Shown here in pieces: positions 23,736 through 30,924 of a stretch of 40,658 bases of DNA. The notes below the pieces were generated by a model. It was not told where the DNA came from. It searched no databases and saw nothing but the letters and a program-made list of their open reading frames with translations. How positions within the stretch are numbered: the stretch's first letter is position 1; the number at the start of each line of letters is the position of its first letter. The stretch lies in contig CALWQP010000027.1 of the NCBI GenBank assembly GCA_944383695.1, positions 1 through 40,658 of the forward strand. Reading direction: 5' to 3'. Both the position numbers and the translations under genes were made by a program. This stretch comes from an uncultured Mediterraneibacter sp. GTDB taxonomy: Bacteria > Bacillota > Clostridia > Lachnospirales > Lachnospiraceae.

Positions 23736-23781
23736 AATAAAAACAAGCGGCGCTCCCGGATTTTTATCTCCGGTGCGCCGC
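23736..23781 (-). terminator. Terminator of the CoA-disulfide-reductase operon
   Basis: GCGGCGC pairs with GCGCCGC, and CCGGA with TCCGG, around an A/T loop. On the minus strand the stem is followed by TTGTTTTTATT. It lies 18 bases after the stop codon. Confidence 0.8.
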
Positions 23782-23798
23782 CCGCAAGCCGCATATTG

Positions 23799-25445
23799 TC
23801 ATACAACATCTTCTGTATCATTCACTTTCACATCATTAAAGAACGTGGCTCCTTCCAGGACCACGGTATTTTCATATCCGTAGTAACGCATCCTGTTCTG
23901 AAGGAAATAGGCTCTCTTCCCTCTCGCGCAGACAATGAGGATTTTTTCCTTCTTATGCAGCCCTTCTATCTCTCCGTTTACCTTTGCCAGATTCACAAAG
24001 AACGCCCCCTTGATCTCCGGCTCCGGCAGTACATCTACCACGCGGTATCCTTTCGCCTTGCCCGCCGCGTACTCTGCCGGCGTCATACTGACCAGTGTTC
24101 CGTCCAGTTTGTTCATCAGCACATAAACTGCCTGCACGAACGGATGGATGGCTGTGGAGAAAGGCGGCGCATAAGCGAAGTCCGCATTCTCAAAATCTTC
24201 CAGAACTGCTCCCATATTGATGCCCATGACAGCGATATCCACCATTTTGTCTACTTCGCCCGGTCCTAATACCTGCACTCCTAAAAGTTTTCTGGTCGCC
24301 CGGTCTGCGATCAGCTTGGTGATAAAGAAGGATGCATCGGGATAATAGTGTGCCTTATCATCTGTGGGCACAAGCACGGTCTCCACATCATATCCCGCTT
24401 CTCTTGCCTGCGCCTCAGTCAGCCCGGTGCGTCCTGCATTGAGTCCCGGGAGCTTTACGACGCCTGTGCCAAGGACGCCCGGGTAGGTTTTCTGGATGCC
24501 CGCAAGTACCTGTGCCAGAGTCCGCCCTTCCAGATTGGCAGAAGAGCCCATGGGTGACCACTGGCGTTTCCCGGTAATACGGTTCGTCACCATCGCGCAG
24601 TCGCCCGCCGCATAAACATCGTCAAGGCTGGTCTTCATCTGGCTGTCCACCAGGATCGTCCCTTTAAACATCTCAATCCCGGTCTCCTCAAGAAAAGCAG
24701 TATTCGGACGGATTCCCGCCGCCATGACCAGCATCTCGCAGGGGAACGTCCCCTCTGACGTCTCAACGCCTGTCACCTTGTCCGTCCCCAAAATCTGCTT
24801 CGCGCTGGTCCCTGTGATCACACGGATGCCTGCATTCTCAAGGTGTTTCTTTACATAGTCTGCCATTTCCGGGTCAAGGATGTTCGGCAGCACCTGTGGA
24901 GCAAAATCGATCACTGTCACATGAATGCCTTTTGCATGGAGATTTTCCGCCGCCTCCAGGCCGATGAACCCGGCTCCGATCACCACTGCTTTCTTAACAT
25001 GATTTATCTCGGCATATGTACGCATGCTCTCTGCATCATCCGGCGTCCTCATCCTGAACACGCCCGGAAGATCCTTCCCCTCAATAGGAAGCTCTGCGGC
25101 AGAGGCACCTGTGGCAATTACCAGCTTGTCATAGGACCAGGCTTCTGTATTCCCGGTCTGCACATCCTTTAACGTCACTTCTTTCTTTGCCGCATCCAGC
25201 GCCACAGCCTCTTTTCCGGTGCGGACCTCCACTCCGGTCAGCCCGGAATATTTCTGCGGCGTATTCACGATCAGCTCGTCCCTGCTCTCGATAAATCCAC
25301 CTACATAATAGGGCAGCCCGCACCCCGCATAGGAAATATCCTGGTCTCTGGTAATGACTGTCACCTCAATGCTCCTGTCTTCCCTTTTTAATTTCGCCGC
25401 AGTCTTTGTCCCGGCCGCGACGCCGCCGATAATCAGTACTTTCAT
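23799..25445 (-). CDS. CoA-disulfide reductase-like flavoprotein with rhodanese domain
   Basis: 548 residues. The N-terminal FAD-binding fold starts VLIIGGVAAGTKTAAKL. The redox cysteine is Cys42 in SYAGCGLPYYVGG, the place used by CoA-disulfide reductases and NADH oxidases with a single active cysteine. An NAD-binding fold follows (KKAVVIGAGFIGLEAAENL), then VYAAGDCAMV and a dimerisation domain. Residues 460-548 form a rhodanese domain with Cys506 in LIVCARGKR. The fusion resembles the CoADR-Rhd group that reduces CoA disulfides, per- and polysulfides with NAD(P)H. The DUF134 regulator gene lies 19 bases upstream in the same transcript, so redox or sulfur control is likely. Confidence 0.92.
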   Translation of the reverse strand: MKVLIIGGVAAGTKTAAKLKREDRSIEVTVITRDQDISYAGCGLPYYVGGFIESRDELIVNTPQKYSGLTGVEVRTGKEAVALDAAKKEVTLKDVQTGNTEAWSYDKLVIATGASAAELPIEGKDLPGVFRMRTPDDAESMRTYAEINHVKKAVVIGAGFIGLEAAENLHAKGIHVTVIDFAPQVLPNILDPEMADYVKKHLENAGIRVITGTSAKQILGTDKVTGVETSEGTFPCEMLVMAAGIRPNTAFLEETGIEMFKGTILVDSQMKTSLDDVYAAGDCAMVTNRITGKRQWSPMGSSANLEGRTLAQVLAGIQKTYPGVLGTGVVKLPGLNAGRTGLTEAQAREAGYDVETVLVPTDDKAHYYPDASFFITKLIADRATRKLLGVQVLGPGEVDKMVDIAVMGINMGAVLEDFENADFAYAPPFSTAIHPFVQAVYVLMNKLDGTLVSMTPAEYAAGKAKGYRVVDVLPEPEIKGAFFVNLAKVNGEIEGLHKKEKILIVCARGKRAYFLQNRMRYYGYENTVVLEGATFFNDVKVNDTEDVV

Positions 25446-25464
25446 TATTTACATTTCCTTTCTC

Positions 25465-25848
25465 TTAATGATCATCACTGTGAGCTTTCCGCCAGCCTCT
25501 CTCCAGCCCCGGATTCCTGTGACAGCAGTGCTTCTCGCCTTCACACTCCGGGCGCATGGCCGGACAGACATAGACATCCCCTCCGCTGATCGTAAGCGCC
25601 CTGACATTGACGAGCATATCCGCCATCTTCCGGCGCGCCTCGTCATAAATCCGGGTCACCGTCGGGCGGGAAATCCCCATCCTGAGCGCGCACTGTTCCT
25701 GTGTCATCTGCATGTGGTCCAGCAGACGGATCACCTCGTATTCATCATATGTGAGATTGATGCTGCCTGATGCCTCGCACCCCTGCGGGACAAACCTCTC
25801 GCCCCGGGGCAGGGAGCAGATGCAGCGCTGTTTCTGTGGTCTTGGCAT
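25465..25848 (-). CDS. DUF134-family HTH regulator
   Basis: 127 residues. It begins MPRPQKQRCICSLPRGERFV, typical of the DUF134 family. A sigma-r4-like helix-turn-helix lies at about residues 33-80 (INLTYDEYEVIRLLDHMQMT, ALRMGISRPTVTRIYDEARR). The protein has a high cysteine content at both ends (C-x-C near 9-11; CPAMRPEC, then CC near 109), which suggests binding of a metal or iron-sulfur cluster. It is the first gene of an operon with the CoA-disulfide reductase-like gene. A strong promoter with an inverted repeat lies just upstream, consistent with self-regulation. Redox sensing is inferred. Confidence 0.88.
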   Translation of the reverse strand: MPRPQKQRCICSLPRGERFVPQGCEASGSINLTYDEYEVIRLLDHMQMTQEQCALRMGISRPTVTRIYDEARRKMADMLVNVRALTISGGDVYVCPAMRPECEGEKHCCHRNPGLERGWRKAHSDDH

Positions 25849-25915
25849 ATGAGCCCCCTTTCCTTCCGCGCATAACAGGACATTTCATCCCGGGATAAAT
25901 GTGCTCCTGATTACA

Positions 25916-25959
25916 AGTATACTCAATTATGAACATATGTCAATAAACTCTTCATAATT
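25916..25959 (-). promoter_or_regulatory. Promoter and inverted-repeat operator of the DUF134 operon
   Basis: On the minus strand TTGACA and TATACT are spaced by 16 bases (25938-25943 and 25916-25921). The perfect 9-bp arms AATTATGAA (25925-25933) and TTCATAATT (25951-25959) flank the -35 box with a 17-base gap. This is a good candidate operator for the DUF134 protein. Confidence 0.7.
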
Positions 25960-25964
25960 TTTTC

Positions 25965-26014
25965 AAAAAATTACAAAGGAGCAGTCAGTTAAAAAATCAA
26001 CTGACTGCTCCTTT
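25965..26014 (-). terminator. Terminator of rpsF-ssb-rpsR
   Basis: A perfect 16-bp stem, AAAGGAGCAGTCAGTT with its complement, around an 8-base loop. On the minus strand it is followed by GTAATTTTTTG. Confidence 0.9.
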
Positions 26015-26025
26015 ATATCTCTCAA

Positions 26026-26292
26026 TTAGTCCTGAACGTACGGCATAAGAGAAATATGTCTTGCCCTCTTGATTGCTACTGTAAGAGCTCTCTGGTGCTT
26101 TGCACAGTTTCCTGTGATTCTTCTCGGGAGGATTTTTCCTCTCTCAGAAACATATTTCTTCAGCTTTGCAACGTCCTTGTAATCAATTTCGTTATTCTCT
26201 TTGCCACAGAATACGCACACTTTCTTTCTTCTGCGTGCCGGACCTCTTCTCTTGAAGCCGCCTTCTGGTTTGCTCCCCTTTTCGTAAGCCAT
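26026..26292 (-). CDS. rpsR: Ribosomal protein S18
   Basis: 88 residues, slightly longer than usual because of a basic glycine-rich N-terminus. The S18 core is clear ([20 protein letters not shown] and [20 protein letters not shown]). CVFC near residues 26-29 and Cys63 suggest a metal-binding form of S18. In the 30S subunit it sits next to S6, whose gene is the first of this operon. It starts 18 bases after ssb with a good ribosome site (AAAGGAGAT). Confidence 0.97.
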   Translation of the reverse strand: MAYEKGSKPEGGFKRRGPARRRKKVCVFCGKENNEIDYKDVAKLKKYVSERGKILPRRITGNCAKHQRALTVAIKRARHISLMPYVQD

Positions 26293-26310
26293 GATGGTTA
26301 TCTCCTTTCC

Positions 26311-26754
26311 TTAGTTGAACGGTAATTCCTCATCAATGCCATCAGGGATATTCATAAATCCGTCGCCCGCCGGCGCACTCGGAGCCGGCGCCGGAACCGG
26401 CTGCTGGTAAGAAGTTCTGCTGGCCTCACTCTCAGCCCTGCTCTCTGCGAATTCCTGCTCCTCCACGACCACTTCCGTGGTGTATACTCTCACCCCTTCT
26501 TTGTTCGTGTAGCTTCCAGTCTGGATGCGACCGGAAACAGAAACCCGCATTCCCTGGCGGAAATATTTCTCCGCAAACTCTGCGGAACGCCCGAACACGA
26601 CACATGGGATAAAGTCTGCCGTCGGCTCTCCGTCCCTCTTAAATCTGCGGTCAACGGCAACTGTATATCTCGCGACTGCCGTTGCGTTCTCTCCCTGTGA
26701 ATATCTGACTTCAGGATCTCTTGTCAACCGTCCTACTAAAACTGCTTTATTCAT
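26311..26754 (-). CDS. ssb: Single-stranded DNA-binding protein
   Basis: 147 residues. The OB-fold occupies about residues 1-105 (MNKAVLVGRLTRDPEVRYSQ, VARYTVAVDRRFKRDGEPTA, MRVSVSGRIQTGSYTNKEGV). A flexible linker rich in P, A and S follows. The acidic tail DGIDEELPFN is the usual partner-binding tip that recruits repair and replication proteins. Its place between rpsF and rpsR is the common Firmicutes arrangement. No anomaly was seen. Confidence 0.97.
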   Translation of the reverse strand: MNKAVLVGRLTRDPEVRYSQGENATAVARYTVAVDRRFKRDGEPTADFIPCVVFGRSAEFAEKYFRQGMRVSVSGRIQTGSYTNKEGVRVYTTEVVVEEQEFAESRAESEASRTSYQQPVPAPAPSAPAGDGFMNIPDGIDEELPFN

Positions 26755-26770
26755 ATATACCTCTTTCCGC

Positions 26771-27058
26771 TTATGCTTCCTGCTTCACGCATAAATATCT
26801 GAGCACATTGTCCATAATGCGGATACGCTGTTCCACTTCACCCGGAACTGTAGGCTCAGCCTCGAAGTGTACGAAGTAGTAATATCCTTCTGTCATCTTC
26901 TGGATTTCGTAAGCGAATCTTCTCTTGCCCCACTCATCCACGTCTGTCACGTTGCCGCCGAAACGTATGATAAGTGCTTTCACTTTCTCGATTACGTCTG
27001 CTCTTGCTTCGTCTTCGAGTTTTGCGCTCACAACAACAGCTAATTCATACTTATTCAT
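26771..27058 (-). CDS. rpsF: Ribosomal protein S6
   Basis: 95 residues from the ATG at 27058, which follows AAGGAGGTG; an upstream frame extension to 27109 lies in the leader. The sequence MNKYELAVVVSAKLEDEARA, then VTDVDEWGKRRFAYEIQ and EGYYYFVHFEAEP, is a standard S6. It pairs with S18 on the 30S platform. In many bacteria the S6:S18 complex binds the leader of this operon to limit its own synthesis. A hairpin in the leader (27088-27104) could be that site. Confidence 0.96.
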   Translation of the reverse strand: MNKYELAVVVSAKLEDEARADVIEKVKALIIRFGGNVTDVDEWGKRRFAYEIQKMTEGYYYFVHFEAEPTVPGEVEQRIRIMDNVLRYLCVKQEA

Positions 27059-27087
27059 GTTCTTGCACCTCCTTATGGTCTCTGGCC

Positions 27088-27104
27088 CCCGGCTTCCTCC
27101 CGGG
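27088..27104 (-). promoter_or_regulatory. Hairpin in the rpsF leader, possible S6:S18 site
   Basis: CCCGG and CCGGG flank a 7-base loop, about 30 bases before the rpsF start codon. The place agrees with the known S6:S18-binding leader motif, but I could not confirm the conserved bulged bases. Confidence 0.35.
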
Positions 27105-27160
27105 AACAAGGAATTATGATACTTGCCGAAACAGAATCCGACAGTATGTCACGGTTATTC

Positions 27161-27189
27161 ATGATACCATAAGAAAGCACGTGTTTCAA
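27161..27189 (-). promoter_or_regulatory. Sigma-A promoter of rpsF-ssb-rpsR
   Basis: On the minus strand TTGAAA and TATCAT lie 17 bases apart. The -35 box overlaps the TGA stop of the DUF951 gene, so the promoter begins within the end of that gene. Confidence 0.7.
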
Positions 27190-27374
27190 GCTTTTTTTAC
27201 GATATTTCTCGTGTTTTTTTCCACCAGACGGCGCGGGACCATGATCTGATGTCCGCAGCCTGTACATTTCAGACGAAAGTCCGCGCCCACCCGAAGGACT
27301 TCCCAGTCTTTACTGCCGCACGGATGCGGTTTCTTCATCGTGATGATATCTCCCACATCAAATCTGTCTGCCAT
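27186..27374 (-). CDS. DUF951 family protein
   Basis: 62 residues from the ATG at 27374, which follows GAAAGGAGCGGAAGG. The pattern FDVGDIITMKKPHPCGSKDW and FRLKCTGCGHQIMVPR is the DUF951 family, found across Firmicutes. The cysteines (C-G in HPCGS and C-x2-C in LKCTGCGH) suggest zinc binding. The fold is probably a small beta-barrel that binds nucleic acid, but this is not established. It lies between srtB and rpsF; the rpsF promoter begins in its stop codon. Confidence 0.88.
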   Translation of the reverse strand: MADRFDVGDIITMKKPHPCGSKDWEVLRVGADFRLKCTGCGHQIMVPRRLVEKNTRNIVKKA

Positions 27375-27429
27375 TCCTTCCGCTCCTTTCCTGAATACCA
27401 CTCTGCCGCAGAGCCCGCCGCCCGGAAGT

Positions 27430-27485
27430 TTATTCCGCGGGATTTATACTGCGGAGCTTATTCTGCGGGGCTTATTCCGCAGGCT
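27430..27485 (-). repeat. Four 14-bp tandem repeats after srtB
   Basis: Four exact-period copies of TTATTCYGCGGGGC-like sequence start at 27430, 27444, 27458 and 27472, each with up to four differences from the consensus. They lie between the sortase stop and the DUF951 start and contain no gene. Confidence 0.75.
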
Positions 27486-27497
27486 GTCATCCCTCTC

Positions 27498-28406
27498 TTA
27501 ATCAGTCGCAGTCAGCACGCCCTGCACAAGGAACCGCTCGTCATCCCTGATATTGGTGCAGGTAGACAGGCTTACGATCTGGGACTGTGCATTCAGCTCC
27601 ACGTCTACCGTATAATTAGATGAGTCCTGACAGAGCCTGAGATATTCTTCGTACTCTGCATCCGTGGCATATTGTATCTTATAATTGTCTGCCGTGTCCT
27701 TCACTACCCCGGCAGAAAATATTGTATATGTCCGCACCTTCCCATCCGGCGTATAGATATAGAAGTTCGGGTTCTCTTTGCAGAATGACTCGCTCTCATA
27801 TTTGAGCAGTTCGGAAAACATCTCGCCGCCCACATTCAGGTGATGCCCATAGATAAATGTATTTCTGTCAGAAAAATCCGAGCTGTTTCTCATATCCATG
27901 AAGATGGCACCCAGTTTGTTGTCATTCGCAGTAAAAGTCTTAGTCAGATATTCGACATTGTCAGAACTCTTGACCACCGGGTAGCTGATAATTGACGGTT
28001 CATCAAAACGGATCCACGCCACGGTATCTGAATTTTCTTTCATCAGCGCGTCAAAATCCACCTTAAATCCGCTTCCGTCCTCGTCCGCCGTGATCGCGAT
28101 ATTTTTAATCTCATCATAAATCTTGCCGCCTGAATAATATGGTATCAGCATCGTCACGAGTTGATACAGGGAAAATACAAACACACAGACCGCAGCCACC
28201 AGGATCAGACTTGATACCACATTGAATCTGGTGCGCTTCTGCTGTCTCTTCTTTGCACTCATCCGCTCTCCCTGCCTCCCGGACTTCCTGCGCTTCCGCA
28301 CCTGCTCTGTTTTCCGCGGGGTGCTTCCGTCGGTCCGGCGGCGCTTTCTATGTACCGGGCGTTTCTGCGCACCGCTTTCTGTTCTGTTCTTCTCTTCTCT
28401 GTCCAT
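27498..28406 (-). CDS. srtB: Class B sortase
   Basis: 302 residues. A basic cytoplasmic N-terminus of about 60 residues precedes a membrane anchor (about 62-90). The extracellular catalytic domain has His188 in FIYGHHL, Cys283 in SLSTCTNI and Arg291 in DDERFLVQG, the complete sortase triad. Class B enzymes join cell-wall proteins carrying an NPQTN-like or related signal to peptidoglycan. No substrate with a sorting signal is encoded in the window, so its targets lie elsewhere. The long basic N-terminus is unusual; an ATG at codon 49 is another possible start. Confidence 0.92.
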   Translation of the reverse strand: MDREEKNRTESGAQKRPVHRKRRRTDGSTPRKTEQVRKRRKSGRQGERMSAKKRQQKRTRFNVVSSLILVAAVCVFVFSLYQLVTMLIPYYSGGKIYDEIKNIAITADEDGSGFKVDFDALMKENSDTVAWIRFDEPSIISYPVVKSSDNVEYLTKTFTANDNKLGAIFMDMRNSSDFSDRNTFIYGHHLNVGGEMFSELLKYESESFCKENPNFYIYTPDGKVRTYTIFSAGVVKDTADNYKIQYATDAEYEEYLRLCQDSSNYTVDVELNAQSQIVSLSTCTNIRDDERFLVQGVLTATD

Positions 28407-28439
28407 TGCACCTTTTCCTTTTATTCGTTTAATGTCCTG

Positions 28440-29075
28440 TTAAAATCCGAGATTCTCATCCACGAGGATAATCTTGAACCGCTTTGGTATCCGGCTGAAC
28501 CTTGTGACCATGATCTGACAGCAGATGCAGTCCGGGCTCTTGCAGTCAAAGCAGCTTCCGTTCTTCACGCATGGTGGGTTAATATCGAACCGCTGTGTAT
28601 TGATAGGCGCCGCCTCATTTCTCGCCCTGTGCATTGCATCTTCTTCTGTCTTCACGACCTTGTTCATTCCTACGATGAGAAGGACATTTTTCGGCCCGAA
28701 AGCATACGCCGCAACACGGTTGGCATTTCCGTCTATATTGACGAAGACGCCGTCCTCGCTCATGGCATTGACACTGCCCAGGAACCAGTCGCAGGTAAAC
28801 GCTTTAAGCGCGATTTCATGTCTCTCTTCCGGCGTCGCCGCTTTATCCCTGTCGTAGAACTGATAGTTCCCCGAACAGACTGCATCCAAAAGTCCCACTT
28901 CGCGGACAGACATCGAACCGCCCATGTTGATACTGCCCCCCTCCGGGATCAGTTCCAGCGCTTTCTTTACAGCCTCCTCTTTTGACGCCGCATAGTACGC
29001 TTCCATATTTCTGGATTCCAGCGCCTTTACGACCCGCCTTCCCAACGCTTCATTTCTTTTCTGCCTTACATCCAT
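28440..29075 (-). CDS. LUD-domain protein (LutC/YkgG-like)
   Basis: 211 residues from the ATG at 29075; an upstream frame to 29132 has a poor ribosome site and would include leader. The core reads LIPEGGSINMGGSMSVREVG, DWFLGSVNAMSEDGVFVNID and ANRVAAYAFGPKNVLLIVG, typical of the LUD family that includes lactate-utilisation LutC. The C-terminus has six cysteines (CVKNGSCFDCKSPDCICC), which may hold an iron-sulfur cluster. No lutA or lutB genes are nearby, so a lactate role is not supported by context. An extended -10 promoter lies at 29196-29204. Confidence 0.88.
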   Translation of the reverse strand: MDVRQKRNEALGRRVVKALESRNMEAYYAASKEEAVKKALELIPEGGSINMGGSMSVREVGLLDAVCSGNYQFYDRDKAATPEERHEIALKAFTCDWFLGSVNAMSEDGVFVNIDGNANRVAAYAFGPKNVLLIVGMNKVVKTEEDAMHRARNEAAPINTQRFDINPPCVKNGSCFDCKSPDCICCQIMVTRFSRIPKRFKIILVDENLGF

Positions 29076-29195
29076 ACAAACGACCTCGCTTTCTTTCATT
29101 TCCGGCCGCGGCATCTGCCGCTCCGGCAGCAATTATCCTCCTGTTTTCACCGGCGCATGGAGCGCTTTCGTCACACTGCCGCCGCAATTACAATT

Positions 29196-29204
29196 AGTAT
29201 AGCA
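29196..29204 (-). promoter_or_regulatory. Extended -10 promoter of the LUD gene
   Basis: The minus strand reads TGCTATACT, an extended -10 element, about 115 bases before the chosen ATG. The -35 region is weak. The rest of the gap to the MoxR gene showed nothing further. Confidence 0.5.
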
Positions 29205-29269
29205 TATTTTCGACAGAAATCACATTCTTTCTCTTATTTTTCTGCTCCGGCGTTTTTCTTATGTCCTGC

Positions 29270-30781
29270 TTATTTCAGCCCCGCATTCAGCATGGTTTCT
29301 GCTTCATCCATCTGCCTCACCACATCCTGATGCCTCTCGTCGAAAAGAAGCCCTTTGTTGTACCTGTAATACAAGTCGCATCCATTTTCCCTGATAAACC
29401 AGACGCTGTAGTAATTGGCGTTAAGCTCTGTGACGAACGCCACCATCTCCTGGCTCTCGCCGAACGCGTCCTCCATAAACTGAAAAGCGTGTTCCAGCAT
29501 CACGGAGGCATGGGTCCGGGCAGAGTCGAGTTCCTCTTTCTCCTGTCCGAACAGTTCCCTCACGCGGACAAATGCGGCATCATCCGCAAAGAGCTCTCCC
29601 TTTAGTTCCAGGGAGAAGCGGGTCAGCGCATCGATCACCCGGGTCAGGGTATTTTCCTGTTCTCTTGTCAGGACCTCCGCCTTCTTCTGCTCCGCCAGGT
29701 CCTTTTCCGCCATCATCCGCACATCATCCAGCATCATGACGGACTGGTTCTCCCGGTAATAAATAAGATATTCATACAGCTTTGCCACATATGCATCATG
29801 ACGGTGACACTCCCGGAACATTTCGCCCAGTCTGCCGCTCAGCAGGCTGATGATGCTCAGATGTTCGTCGAAAGGCGCTGTGCCTATCTTCTGAAGGACT
29901 TCTGCATCCCACCTGCCGTTTAAGATGTCCTCCACTTTATAATCTGTCCTGTACTTATAGTAGAGTTCCAGATAATTGGCAAAATCTTTGGCGGCCGTCC
30001 TGTGCTGGATATACTGGTACACCACAGCCCTGTCCACCGTCTTACCCAGCTTCTCGTACACCTGGATGAGTTGTGACAGGTCTTCCCAGCCTCTTGCGGT
30101 GGCAAACAGCTTCCCATCCACTGTATTTTCTATCCGGTAAAAATTCTCCCTGCGCAGCTCCAGATAGGAAATCACAGCGGGATGGATGCCCTGCCGGTAC
30201 GCATACTCCTTCCACACCGGGAAGTCCGCCTCCACTTCTATCTTCTTGAGACGGTCCAGTGTCACCACGTCAAACTCACGAACAGACTTATTGTACTCCG
30301 GAGGATTGCCCGCAGCCACGATGATCCAGCCATCGGGAACTTTGTGTGTACCAAAGGTCTTTCCCTGGAGGAACTGGAGCATGGCCGGCGCCAGTGTCTC
30401 GGAAACACAGTTGATCTCATCAATGAAGAGAATCCCCTCCTGCATCCCGGTCTTGTCCATTTTCTCGTACACGGACGCGATAATCTCGCTCATAGTATAT
30501 TCTGTCACAGAATACTTCTCCCCGCCGTATTCCTTTTCCTTTATAAACGGCAGCCCCACGGCGCTCTGCCTCGTATGGTGAGTGATGGTATAGGCCACCA
30601 GCCCGATTTTCAGCTCTTTCGCTATCTGCTCCATAACCTGTGTCTTCCCGATGCCCGGAGGGCCCATGAGAAGCACCGGGCGCTGGCGTATCGCCGGAAT
30701 CTCATATTCCCCGAAGGCGTCCTTTAAAAGATATGCTTCGACCGCATCTTTGATCTCCTGTTTTGCACGCTTAATATCCAA
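29270..30781 (-). CDS. MoxR-type AAA+ ATPase of the LRR/VWA operon
   Basis: 503 residues. The AAA+ core has Walker A GPPGIGKT (40-47), Walker B ILFIDEIN (117-124) and sensor-1 asparagine 159 in AAGNPPEYN. DRLKK near 176-180 lies where an arginine finger is expected. The C-terminal 270 residues are helical and have no motif I know. MoxR ATPases act as chaperones or assembly factors with a VWA partner, which is encoded directly upstream. The start is a TTG after AGGAGG at 8 bases. Its ribosome site lies at the edge of a 28-bp tandem repeat array. The operon order is LRR, VWA, MoxR. Confidence 0.9.
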   Translation of the reverse strand: MDIKRAKQEIKDAVEAYLLKDAFGEYEIPAIRQRPVLLMGPPGIGKTQVMEQIAKELKIGLVAYTITHHTRQSAVGLPFIKEKEYGGEKYSVTEYTMSEIIASVYEKMDKTGMQEGILFIDEINCVSETLAPAMLQFLQGKTFGTHKVPDGWIIVAAGNPPEYNKSVREFDVVTLDRLKKIEVEADFPVWKEYAYRQGIHPAVISYLELRRENFYRIENTVDGKLFATARGWEDLSQLIQVYEKLGKTVDRAVVYQYIQHRTAAKDFANYLELYYKYRTDYKVEDILNGRWDAEVLQKIGTAPFDEHLSIISLLSGRLGEMFRECHRHDAYVAKLYEYLIYYRENQSVMMLDDVRMMAEKDLAEQKKAEVLTREQENTLTRVIDALTRFSLELKGELFADDAAFVRVRELFGQEKEELDSARTHASVMLEHAFQFMEDAFGESQEMVAFVTELNANYYSVWFIRENGCDLYYRYNKGLLFDERHQDVVRQMDEAETMLNAGLK

Positions 30782-30784
30782 ACT

Positions 30785-30924
30785 GTATTCCTCCTGTTAT
30801 CCTGTCTGTGCTGATTCGTCCACTCTATCCTGGCTGTACCGATTCATCCAATCTGCCCTGTCCGTGCTGATTTATTCAAACTGCCCTGTCTTCGCTGATT
30901 CGTTCAAACTGTCCCTGCCGAGCA
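30785..30924 (-). repeat. Five 28-bp tandem repeats across the VWA/MoxR gene boundary
   Basis: Copies begin at 30785, 30813, 30841, 30869 and 30897, with exact 28-base spacing. Four begin with GATTYRTYCA on the plus strand and the first is more degenerate (GTATTCCTCC). The last two copies encode the C-terminal residues of the VWA protein (SLNESAKTGQFE), and the first contains the ribosome site of the MoxR gene. Copy number here would change both the VWA tail and the spacing between genes. Confidence 0.8.
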
